The position numbers and the translations under genes were made by a program. DNA of 64,000 bases from Streptomyces sp. NBC_00620 (lineage in GTDB: Bacteria; Actinomycetota; Actinomycetes; Streptomycetales; Streptomycetaceae), in NCBI RefSeq assembly GCF_026341825.1, contig NZ_JAPENY010000001.1:124001-188000 (forward strand), in the 5' to 3' direction. A model generated the notes under the pieces. It made no database searches and was not told the DNA's origin. It was given only the letters and a program-made list of their open reading frames with translations. Numbering within the stretch: position 1 is the stretch's first letter; the number at the start of each line of letters is the position of its first letter. Positions 9,036 to 16,460 of this stretch are shown here, one piece after another.

Positions 9036-9605
9036 TCAAGCCGTAACTCGCGTGGGCCGGTATCGCAGGGCGACCGCCCCCGACCGGAACTCATGGCGGT
9101 CCACGGGCTGGAGCTGGATGCGCTCGCGCAGACCGGCGAGCAATGTCGGCCCGTGTCCGGCAAGGACCGGCTGCACAAGGAACTCGTACTCGTCGATCAG
9201 TCCCAGATCTGCCAACGCCAGGGGGAGCGTCACGCCACCCACCCACAGGCCCTCACCTGACTCCTGCTTGAGCCGCTGAACCGCTTGCCCCAAGTCGCCT
9301 CGCACCAGCTCGGCATTCCAATCGACCCCGCTCAGCGTGCTCGACACGACGTACTTCTTCGCCCGGTCGATGGTCTCGGCGAACGGGATCTGCCACTCAT
9401 CCATCCAGTCAGGCCACGTGTCCGTGGCCGGCTTCCGCCACGCCGACTCCATCATCTCGTAGGTCACCCGGCCGAATAGCAGGGCATCAGCTCGCTCCAT
9501 CTCAGCGGTCCAGTAGCGCATCGACTCCTCGTCCGGGGGGAGCCCTGCCTCGTGATGGCAGCAGCCATCGAGCGTGACGTTGATCGAGTATCGAAGTGGT
9601 CTCAT
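9036..9605 (-). CDS. Dihydrofolate reductase-family protein (RibD C-terminal domain)
   Basis: A 189-residue protein with the RibD-C/DHFR-like fold: the N-terminal strand MRPLRYSINVTLDGC, LLFGRVTYEMMESAW, the VVSSTL strand, GEGLWVGGVTLPLALADLGLIDEYEF (NADPH-binding and dimer region), and VQPVLAGHGPTLL. These enzymes reduce pterin- or pyrimidine-like substrates, but the many paralogues in Streptomyces are uncharacterised. It is the only gene between the 26-bp inverted repeats at 8870 and 9861. A ribosome site (GGGAG) precedes the ATG at 9605. Confidence 0.85.
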   Translation of the reverse strand: MRPLRYSINVTLDGCCHHEAGLPPDEESMRYWTAEMERADALLFGRVTYEMMESAWRKPATDTWPDWMDEWQIPFAETIDRAKKYVVSSTLSGVDWNAELVRGDLGQAVQRLKQESGEGLWVGGVTLPLALADLGLIDEYEFLVQPVLAGHGPTLLAGLRERIQLQPVDRHEFRSGAVALRYRPTRVTA

Positions 9606-9918
9606 CTCGTTGCTCTCCCTTGATGCGCGCAGCGCGTTTTCACTGGACCGTACTTAGACGACTGTCGGCGCCATTTCTCATCGGCGCCCGATCCCACCTA
9701 CTCAACACCGTCGTGATGCGAACCAGACCGCAGACCGAGCGCGCGACCGATTCGGCGCTCGGGGCGTTCAGGTTCGCAACGGGACGGCGCCCATAACGCT
9801 CGACTTCGATACACGGTGCCACGTCACCTACCGTCGGCTCAGGGTCAACGACGAACATCGCAAACGTTGCCTGACGCGGCACTAGCGCGCAGGGCCTGAC
9901 CGGACATGCATCGTGTCG
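9606..9918. other. Non-coding right part of the reductase cassette
   Basis: The stretch holds the presumed promoter of the reductase gene and the right inverted repeat. An 80-codon minus-strand frame crosses it, but it starts inside the repeat and has no recognisable domain, so it is not called. Confidence 0.4.
9861..9886 (-). repeat. Right terminal inverted repeat of the reductase cassette
   Basis: It pairs with 8870-8895 (25 of 26 bases). The two repeats frame a 1,017-bp unit with one passenger gene. Confidence 0.7.
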
Positions 9919-10176
9919 CTAGGACCCGTCGCCCTCGTCCTCCAGGGCCTTTGTGATCTTCGCGTTGGCGGCTTCCTCGTGCCCGTCGATACAGCCGTGG
10001 TACCGGCGGTGGATGACCTCTGGCGAGTTGCCGACGCGCCGGGCAACCTCAGCGATCGGGACCCCGGCATTCAGCCACCGCGTGATGCATGCGTGTCGCA
10101 GGTCGTACGGGCGCCCGGCGAGTGGCGATTCGACACGCTCGGGCGGGAGGGCGAACAGCCGCGCTTCCTCCCACAT
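9919..10176 (-). pseudogene. Tyrosine integrase remnant (C-terminal 85 residues)
   Basis: The frame encodes only the end of a phage-type integrase. RPYDLRHACITRWLNAGV carries the second catalytic Arg and neighbouring His, VARRVGNSPEVIH follows, and Tyr is in RRYHGCIDG. An in-frame TGA lies just before the ATG, and the N-terminal arm and core-binding domains and first catalytic Arg are missing. It is close to attL and reads towards it, where an island integrase would be expected. It is probably non-functional and explains why the island cannot excise by itself. Confidence 0.85.
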
Positions 10177-10216
10177 ACCGACCTCTCACACTCTCTCGAC
10201 ATTCCCCGGTTTGTGG

Positions 10217-10750
10217 TCAGGGGCGTGCGGGGGGTACAGCCCCTAGAAGATTCGGGACGCCGCAGGCGGTGGCGAGGAGGTCCGCATAGGCGGTGAGCGC
10301 CTGTCGGGTGTCGTCCAGAGCAGCGCGAAGCGAGTTTGCCTCGGACCAGGCCCGTTCATGGTCCCGTCGGGAGCGATCGGACGTTCGACGAGTTTCCCAG
10401 TCTTCCAGCGCGGGGTGCCAGCGCGCTAGCAATGGGCGGACGCCGTAGTTGAGCATTGCTACTGCCAAGTAGCCAAAGTTGTACTGGCCGTCGCGCTTGG
10501 GCTCAGCGATCTCCGGACCGTACTGTCGCAAGATTTCACGGGTGCTAGCGAAGAGCGAGTACAGGCTCGTCAGTGCCTCTCTTAGTGACCCTTCGTCGTC
10601 CCGCAAGGGCACCACGGAGACGCGGGTGACCAGCTCCACGTAGAGCTCCCAGGCTGCTCTGCGTTCCGCGTCATTCGGTTCCCAAGTGCCGGCAATCTCG
10701 ATCAGCGGTAGCTTCAACGTCACATCGACGCTCCTCGGGCCTCGCCTCAT
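10217..10750 (-). CDS. Unknown helical protein divergent from the TIR-NB-ARC gene
   Basis: The ATG at 10750 has a good ribosome site (AGGGGG, about 6 bases upstream) and gives 177 residues. No known domain was recognised. The protein is predicted largely helical and soluble: a conserved-looking block RRAAWELYVELVTRVSVVPL, then LREALTSLYSLFASTREIL, a Tyr/Gly stretch (YNFGYLAVAMLNYGVRPLL) and RWHPALEDWE, ending in an Arg/Glu-rich coiled region. It is transcribed divergently from the TIR-NB-ARC-TPR gene with 119 bp between starts. It may be its partner or sensor; this is inference from context only. Confidence 0.7.
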   Translation of the reverse strand: MRRGPRSVDVTLKLPLIEIAGTWEPNDAERRAAWELYVELVTRVSVVPLRDDEGSLREALTSLYSLFASTREILRQYGPEIAEPKRDGQYNFGYLAVAMLNYGVRPLLARWHPALEDWETRRTSDRSRRDHERAWSEANSLRAALDDTRQALTAYADLLATACGVPNLLGAVPPARP

Positions 10751-10869
10751 CACAATCCCCCTGTAGCCCCTTGTGGCGACCTTGCCATTCTCCTGTCGCA
10801 CCCACGCTATACGCGGGATCATTGCGGCGACACGGCACGACAGCACGTGGTGACGCGGGGGGTGTCGAG

Positions 10870-13767
10870 ATGACCGACTACGCCATGCAGCAGTTCTTCA
10901 TCAGCTACGCAGGTGTGGACCGAGACTGGGCAGAATGGGTGAGTTGGCACCTGGAACAGGCTGGGCACCGGGTCACACTCGATGTGTGGGACTGGCGCAC
11001 CGGGGACGACTTCGTCCAGCACATGGACCAGGCCCTCAACCGGGCAGACGCCGTTGTGGCCCTCTTCTCCAGGTCCTACTTCGACCTCGAGCGTTGGACT
11101 CAGGAGGAGTGGACCGCGACCATCGCTCGCAGGGAACGAATCATCCCTCTAGCCCTCGAACCCATCGCCACTGCTGACGTCCCGCCTCTCCTAGCCGCAA
11201 AGCTCCGCAAGGATCTCCATGGTTTGGACGAACAAGCCGCCGTCGCTGCCCTGCGTGAGGCAGTCAACGGCGGGATCCGCCCGGTCACTTCACCGCTTTT
11301 CCCGGGCGCCTCGCCGCCGACTGGCGTGGCTGAGGTCGCAAACAACACAAAGCCCCGACTCCCCAGCAGCACCGGACAGCCCGAAGTATGGAACGTGCGC
11401 CGCCGTAACCCGGACTTCTCCGGTCGTGAGGCTGAGATAAACCAGCTCCGCGACGGCCTGCTAAGCGGGCAGCAAGCTGTAATACGGGCGTTGCACGGGA
11501 TGGGCGGCATCGGCAAGACCCAGATCGCTCTGGAGTATGCCCACCGGTTCGCCAGCCAGTACGACCTAGTGTGGTGGATCGACGCCGAACAGGCCGACCA
11601 GGTACCCGTCCACTACATCGAACTAGCCGAGCGTCTCGGCATCGCAAAACCAGAGGCTGGCTCCGAGCACAACGCCCGTGCCCTCCTTCAGCACCTGCGC
11701 GCTCAAGAGCGATGGCTCATCATTCTCGACAATGCGGAGAATCCTGATCAGATCGACTCCTGGCTACCGGAGGGATCCGGCCACATCCTGATCACGTCGC
11801 GCAACCCTGACTGGCGTGGCATCGCCCACCAGACAGGCTTGGACGTCTTCGGCCGCTCGGACTCCGTCTCCTATCTAAGAACCCAAATTCCGAGCATCAC
11901 ACCTGAGGAGGCGGACCTCCTTGCTGGGGATGTCGGCGACCTTCCCCTAGCCCTTGCCCAAGCTGCGGGCGTCATCGGTAGCGGCATGACCATCAGCCGC
12001 TACCGCCAGCTCCTCACGACCAACACTGCACGGATTCTCAAAGAAGGCGATGCTCCCGGTTACCCGGCCTCGTTGGCCGCCACGGTCGGTATCGCCACCA
12101 CCGGCCTTGAGAACAAGCACTCCGACGCCGCAGCTCTGTTACGTCTCGGTGCTTTTTTTGGACCCGACCCGATACCGACTAGCTGGCTAGAGGGTGTTCG
12201 CCCACAGCTAGCCACAATTCCCGGTGATCCGGGCGATCTCATGTGGCCACACGCGGCCCTACAGCCTCTCAGCCGTTTCGGCCTTGCCCGCATTGACCAC
12301 GAGACCTTCCAGATCCACCGCCTGACCCAGGCCGTCCTCCGCGACCAGACCAATTCCGAGGAGGCTGCAAGAATCCGGAGCGACGTCGCTACCATCCTCA
12401 GCAGCACTGACCCAGGCGCTCCTGAAACCCCAGACACGTGGCCCGCCTGGGCCTCTCTGGCCTCACACCTCACTGCCGAACACGTCATCCTCGCCGAGCG
12501 TCCCGACCTGCGACCGACCCTGCTCAAGGCCGCTCTCTTCTTCATCCGGAGCGGTCAGCCACGCAGCGCACACAGCCTTACCGCATCCGTGCGCAATGTG
12601 TGGGCCAGCGAGTTGGGACAGGACCACCCCGACACCCTCAACCTCATGCAGTACTTCGGTCACGCCACGGCCGACGTTGGAGACATCGCTGGAGCTCTGC
12701 CCCTGGTACAAGACACTTTTGCTCGTCGCCGACGCATTCTCGGTGATGACCATCCCGACACCCTTCAAGCCGCTAACGACCTAGCCGCCACTAAATCGAG
12801 GTTGGGGAAGACTGCAGAAGTGCGCCAAATGTACGAGGAGACCCTCCGGCGTCGGGGGAACGTTCTCGGCGACGACCACCCACACACCCTTCAATCCGCC
12901 CAGAACCTGGCCATCGCCCTGAACCACTCCCAGGAGTATGAAGAGGCCCGCCGCCTACTAGAGGACACTCTCTGGCGTCGGCGGAATATCCTCGGCGACG
13001 ACCACCCCGACACCCTTGAAACCGCCCACGGCCTCGCCATGACTGTGTACGAGCTCGGCGAACGTAATGAGGCCCATCGCATGGTCGAGGACACCCTCCG
13101 GCGCCGGCGGAACACCCTCGGCGACGACCACCCCTCAACCCTTCAATCCGCCCACGGCCTCGCCACCATCCTGAGGGCTCTCGATCAACGTGACGAGAGC
13201 CGCCGCATGATCGAGGACACTCTCCGGCGTCGGCGAAATATCCTCGGCGACGACCACCCCGACACCCTTGAGAGTGCCCACAGCCTCGCCGTCTTCTCAA
13301 GAGATCTCGGCCGATTTGACGAGGCCCGCCGCATGATCGAGGACACTCTCGGGCGTCGGCGGAACGTCCTCGGCGACGACCACCCCTCAACCCTTCGCGC
13401 CGCCGGCATGCTCGCTAACGTGTTGAGAGACCTCGGCCAGAGTGACGAGGGCCGCCGCCTACACGAGGACACCCTCCGGCGTCAGCGGAATATCCTCGGC
13501 GACGACCACCCCGACACCCTTCGAAGCGCCCACGGCCTCGCCATCACGCTGTATAAACTCCGTCGCTATCCGGAAGCCGCCAAGCTAGTTGAAGAAGTGC
13601 GCAACCGCCACCGCCGAACACTCGGCGATGATCACGCCAATACTTTGGCTGCTACCGAAAGTCTGGCAGCCATTTGGACCGCCATGGGTAAGCGATTCGC
13701 AGCTCAGCGCCTGTTGGCGAGCCAACGGAAGAAGGCTAAGCGCGGCGTCAATCGCAAAAAGAAGTAA
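10870..13767 (+). CDS. TIR-NB-ARC-TPR protein (STAND NTPase, candidate antiphage NLR-like factor)
   Basis: A 965-residue three-part protein. Residues 6-135 are a TIR domain (FFISYAGVDRDWAEWV, then FSRSYFDLERWTQEEW, with Glu80 at the position of the catalytic Glu of NADase TIRs). Residues about 190-480 are NB-ARC: P-loop GMGGIGKT (210-217), Walker B LIILDNAE, ILITSRN, and GDLPLALAQAAG. Residues about 580-950 are eight 42-residue TPRs centred on GDDHPDTL. TIR-STAND proteins are known antiphage effectors that cleave NAD+ after TPR-mediated sensing. Streptomyces FxsT proteins share this layout, but no Fxs RiPP genes are nearby. The start at 10870 follows GGGGGG. Codon 424 is TTA and a T7 run follows at 12152-12158. 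Confidence 0.9.
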   Translation: MTDYAMQQFFISYAGVDRDWAEWVSWHLEQAGHRVTLDVWDWRTGDDFVQHMDQALNRADAVVALFSRSYFDLERWTQEEWTATIARRERIIPLALEPIATADVPPLLAAKLRKDLHGLDEQAAVAALREAVNGGIRPVTSPLFPGASPPTGVAEVANNTKPRLPSSTGQPEVWNVRRRNPDFSGREAEINQLRDGLLSGQQAVIRALHGMGGIGKTQIALEYAHRFASQYDLVWWIDAEQADQVPVHYIELAERLGIAKPEAGSEHNARALLQHLRAQERWLIILDNAENPDQIDSWLPEGSGHILITSRNPDWRGIAHQTGLDVFGRSDSVSYLRTQIPSITPEEADLLAGDVGDLPLALAQAAGVIGSGMTISRYRQLLTTNTARILKEGDAPGYPASLAATVGIATTGLENKHSDAAALLRLGAFFGPDPIPTSWLEGVRPQLATIPGDPGDLMWPHAALQPLSRFGLARIDHETFQIHRLTQAVLRDQTNSEEAARIRSDVATILSSTDPGAPETPDTWPAWASLASHLTAEHVILAERPDLRPTLLKAALFFIRSGQPRSAHSLTASVRNVWASELGQDHPDTLNLMQYFGHATADVGDIAGALPLVQDTFARRRRILGDDHPDTLQAANDLAATKSRLGKTAEVRQMYEETLRRRGNVLGDDHPHTLQSAQNLAIALNHSQEYEEARRLLEDTLWRRRNILGDDHPDTLETAHGLAMTVYELGERNEAHRMVEDTLRRRRNTLGDDHPSTLQSAHGLATILRALDQRDESRRMIEDTLRRRRNILGDDHPDTLESAHSLAVFSRDLGRFDEARRMIEDTLGRRRNVLGDDHPSTLRAAGMLANVLRDLGQSDEGRRLHEDTLRRQRNILGDDHPDTLRSAHGLAITLYKLRRYPEAAKLVEEVRNRHRRTLGDDHANTLAATESLAAIWTAMGKRFAAQRLLASQRKKAKRGVNRKKK
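12738..13700 (+). repeat. Eight tandem 126-bp units encoding TPRs
   Basis: The phrase CTCGGCGACGACCACCCC recurs with a strict 126-bp period (about 12738, 12864, 12990, 13116, 13242, 13368, 13494, 13620). The middle units are very similar at nucleotide level, including synonymous sites, which points to recent amplification and possible copy-number variation of the sensor arm. Confidence 0.8.
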
Positions 13768-14260
13768 CGCCGGTAGCTCACAGACACCTGTCACGGGTCT
13801 GGGCTGAGGGCCAGACGTTTGGTAGCAGGCGGCGTTGGATGGCGCACATGCTCGTGGCATACATCGCACGCGGACCTAAAGTCGCTCCACGCTTGCTCCT
13901 CGTTGTGACCCACCTGTCCGACTATCCAGTTAAGGCCCTGACCTGTACAAACGGACCCGGACACCAAAATCCCGCTGTCCGGTTACAGAGGGGCTGCAAC
14001 TCCGGGTGTTGCAGCCTGTCGGCGCCGCCGACCTCCTCAAAGGACGGAGGAGCCGGAGGCGACTTCCGATCATCTGTGCCAAGCCCCCCACGGGGTCCCT
14101 GTCGAATACGTGTCGAAGATTGCCCTCTGAGCTGTCAAGGGAGCCACATTCGTGCAGGTCCGAGGGAAAACGAGCGCGAACCGTGCATGCCTCTTCTAAG
14201 CACCCGTCCGCACCTGCAAGTCCCGAAGTCACGTGTCCGTCACACCGAAACCATTCAGTC
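13768..14260. other. Intergenic region holding structured repeat A
   Basis: About 490 bases between two convergent genes, without a credible coding frame. It contains the structured repeat at 13977-14080 and otherwise nothing recognised. Confidence 0.4.
13977..14080 (+). repeat. Structured island repeat, copy A
   Basis: A GC-rich hairpin (GGCTGCAAC-TCCGG-GTGTTGCAGCC) is followed by GTCGGCG..GCCGAC, and then by GGAGCCGGAGGCGACTTCC. It aligns along about 100 bases with 19918-20034, with more divergence in the spacer regions. The conserved order of stem-loops suggests a structured RNA or a recombination/replication site. No family was recognised. Confidence 0.55.
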
Positions 14261-15310
14261 CTAGGGATGCCCTGTGGCCGTCAGTTGAGACACCACGACA
14301 GCTAGATGGTGCGAGGTTGCCCAGGCGCGCCACTCAGTACCTCCCCCCGCCTTCTGGCGCCTACGTTGGGCGCACTCCTGAAGGCGAGCGTCGCCCCAGG
14401 ACGTAGCAGCTCCTGTGACAGGCCAGTAAGGCGAATTGACGAGGTCCTGACTGAGTGTGAAGAAGTCGTCGTTGCCTTGCCGAATCCGCGGATACACGAA
14501 AACCTGCCAGTCGGCCTCCGTGGTGTAGCGCATGTTGGGGTCCGGGGTCCCGCGGCTCTTGGGCAGGATGCGGGGGTACGTCACTCCGAAGTCCCCGAAG
14601 TCAGGTTGCAGACCGTGCCACTTCTCGACGACCTTCGCCCAGAGCCGGGCATCTTCCCTCACGACCGGCGTGGCCTGGCCTCGTCTGAAGCCTGTCAGGT
14701 TGACAGGGAAAGCGCCGGCCGCCACGCAGAGGCGTCTCCAAGGCCAGGGCGAGAGATGTCTCAGGGCTTCGGTGGTCTCTTCTGCCAGAGCCTCCCTAGT
14801 CCGGTCCGAGTACACTGGCCCGGCGTCAATCAGCAAGTCGACCTCTCCGGGGGCCAGTTGTACGGCACGCAGCAAATCGCCCACCTGATCCTCGCTGGGT
14901 AGCGATTCGTTCAAATCAGCGGCTGTAGAGATTCTCAGACACGCTCCCTGTTGGTGGGCGGCAGCTACCTCTGCCACCTCTCCCAACACGTCATGGGGGT
15001 CGGAACACCTGAAAACTGGGGACACAGAAACACCACGTAGCCCCAAAGACTCACCAACTCGTTTTACAGGCCCACCGACGTCTCCCTTGAGCACGCGGAC
15101 GGGTGGCAGTGCGCCACAGTCAACCGTGAGGACCATGCCGTCCGGCACGTTGTCCATCGCGTGCTCGCAGAAGGTCTCCAGCAAGTCCCGAAGCTCAAAG
15201 TCCGGCACGATCTCCATCACTGGGCGGAGCTGAGCCTGCACCTCCGCTGTGACGTGTCCAAGAGCCAGAAACTCCCCCGCCTTGCCCTTCAGAATAGGAA
15301 CGTAGGCCAC
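14261..15310 (-). CDS. Beta family protein (phage T4 beta-protein-like)
   Basis: The GTG at 15310, preceded by GGGGGTGG, gives a 349-residue protein starting VAYVPILKGKAGEFLALGHV. Further signatures are VMEIVPDF, LTVDCGALP, ACLRIS, VDLLIDAGPVY and a C-terminal DPNMRYTTEADWQVF block. This is the pattern of the 'beta protein' family (Pfam PF14350, from memory), found in phages and mobile islands and of unclear biochemical role, sometimes near defence genes. An upstream ATG at 15382 is less likely because the family begins at AYVPIL. It is convergent with the TIR gene and lies in the accessory island. Confidence 0.7.
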   Translation of the reverse strand: MAYVPILKGKAGEFLALGHVTAEVQAQLRPVMEIVPDFELRDLLETFCEHAMDNVPDGMVLTVDCGALPPVRVLKGDVGGPVKRVGESLGLRGVSVSPVFRCSDPHDVLGEVAEVAAAHQQGACLRISTAADLNESLPSEDQVGDLLRAVQLAPGEVDLLIDAGPVYSDRTREALAEETTEALRHLSPWPWRRLCVAAGAFPVNLTGFRRGQATPVVREDARLWAKVVEKWHGLQPDFGDFGVTYPRILPKSRGTPDPNMRYTTEADWQVFVYPRIRQGNDDFFTLSQDLVNSPYWPVTGAATSWGDARLQECAQRRRQKAGGGTEWRAWATSHHLAVVVSQLTATGHP

Positions 15311-15547
15311 CAGCCACCCCCAAGCGCTCCCCACACTCAGCCAGTTGTCGTGCCCACCTCTCTTGACAGAGTGACCGGGCAAATCAGTGACAGGTAGAGC
15401 GCTGTTCTCGCCACGGGGCTCAAAGTTGAGGGCCGAAGGAAGTCACGCGAGCCACGTACCGTGCCGGTAGGGCTCCGCGGGGCCGCTCCGAGTGAGTGGC
15501 GAGTGGACGCTCCTCACCCGGGCTCGGCCAGCGGCGACGTCGGTCGG

Positions 15548-15859
15548 CTACGGCAGGGGCTGGGTGAACAAGCCTGGCTCGCTCTCGGCCAGGATCCAGC
15601 GGTCGGCCAGCCGTTTGAGCTTGAGGCGGGCGTTGTTGATGTTATTGGGCGCGACCGGCAGGTCCATCGCCTCGCACACCTGCCGGGTCAACAGCGGGTG
15701 GTCGGCGGCGGTGAACACCGCCATGATCTGCTGATAGGCCGGATAATCCGGCAGCTTCGGCGGCGTGGGCGGTTGCGGGTCGGGCAGCCCCAGCAGTGTC
15801 TTTCGGTGATCCGGACTTCGCGGAGTGGACGCTGCGCGAGTCCGGCCTCGGTGCCGCAA
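15548..15859 (-). pseudogene. C-terminal fragment of a winged-helix-like protein
   Basis: The last 65 residues (LPDYPAYQQIMAVFTAADHP, then LLTRQVCEAMDLP and NARLKLKRLADRWILAE) look like a winged-helix domain found at the C-terminus of larger Streptomyces proteins associated with mobile DNA. The N-terminal part cannot be followed: upstream sequence in this frame is Arg-rich and lacks a domain. It is probably a leftover of a deleted gene. Boundaries are approximate. Confidence 0.45.
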
Positions 15860-16098
15860 AGCTGAGCCGATACAGCAAGGACAGCGACCTGCCGATCCTG
15901 CTCACCGTTGCGGCTCCGACTTTGCTCCCGGGACGGGTTGAACCCTGGACCGCCACGAGAAGGGGCCTGCAACGGTCCTGCCGGATGCCACTGGCTAATA
16001 CCGACAGCACTAAAACGGGCCCAACGACCGCAGTTTCGGGCATACAGGCCACTCGGGCACCCGCGCTGGATAAGCTGGACCGGCGAGGGGGGCGCCTC

Positions 16099-16353
16099 AT
16101 GCATCGGTGCATGAAGTGCGGCAGTACTGAGGGCAACTCAGGGTGCAGTCTCTGCAGCTGGCGGGTGCCGAAATACTTGAGGGAACCGAAGGATTCCGCT
16201 CCCTCGTCCTGCCTCCCGATCCTCCGCTGGGGATTCGTGATCCTGCTCGGATCCTCCGTTCTGGCCCTCCACCCGGGATGGCTCCAGTCCGGACTCCTCG
16301 GGGACATCTACAACTGGTTGAACGGCCAAGTGCACCGGATCAACTCACCTTGA
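16099..16353 (+). CDS. Small zinc-ribbon membrane protein
   Basis: The ATG at 16099 follows GAGGGGGG at good spacing and gives 84 residues. Cys4, Cys7, Cys16 and Cys19 form a CxxC-x8-CxxC zinc ribbon. About residues 42-62 (ILRWGFVILLGSSVLALHPGWLQ) form one membrane helix. No family is recognised. Its stop codon is 17 bases before the ATG of a Cys-rich 29-residue peptide, so the two are probably co-transcribed. Its location tail-to-tail with the Nudix-like genes suggests an accessory role; function unknown. Confidence 0.6.
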   Translation: MHRCMKCGSTEGNSGCSLCSWRVPKYLREPKDSAPSSCLPILRWGFVILLGSSVLALHPGWLQSGLLGDIYNWLNGQVHRINSP

Positions 16354-16370
16354 GCCGAGGAGGGGTCGCC

Positions 16371-16460
16371 ATGTGTCACATGGTCTACGGCGATCCGGAA
16401 CAGTGCACCGCGGGCTGCGCAACGTGGTGTTTCCCGTTTACAGCAGCCGCTGCTGAGTAA
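16371..16460 (+). CDS. 29-residue Cys-rich peptide
   Basis: A short frame with a near-ideal ribosome site (GAGGAGGGG, 5 bases before the ATG) encodes a peptide beginning MCHMVYGDPE. It has Cys at 2, 12, 16 and 20 (C-x3-C-x3-C), aromatic residues (WCFPF), and an alanine-rich end. It overlaps the 3' end of the opposite Nudix-like gene by 23 bp. Size and composition fit a metal-binding peptide, a RiPP precursor or a toxin/antitoxin partner, but no modifying enzyme is next to it. Too short for standard gene callers. Confidence 0.45.
   Translation: MCHMVYGDPEQCTAGCATWCFPFTAAAAE

Noticed and set aside
9640..9882. 80-codon minus-strand frame upstream of the reductase gene
   Set aside because: It starts inside the inverted repeat, has no ribosome site and no recognisable domain.
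12738..13700. Regular repeats considered as a CRISPR array
   Set aside because: The period is 126 bp with no unique spacers, and the units encode TPR motifs in frame.
10870..13767. FxSxx-COOH RiPP system (FxsT-like protein)
   Set aside because: The domain layout is similar, but no FxsA-like precursor with a C-terminal FxSxx motif and no radical SAM gene lies nearby.
15796..16098. Plus-strand frame ahead of the zinc-ribbon gene as one longer protein
   Set aside because: The first part overlaps a minus-strand gene fragment and has no domain; the strong ribosome site before 16099 marks the real start.
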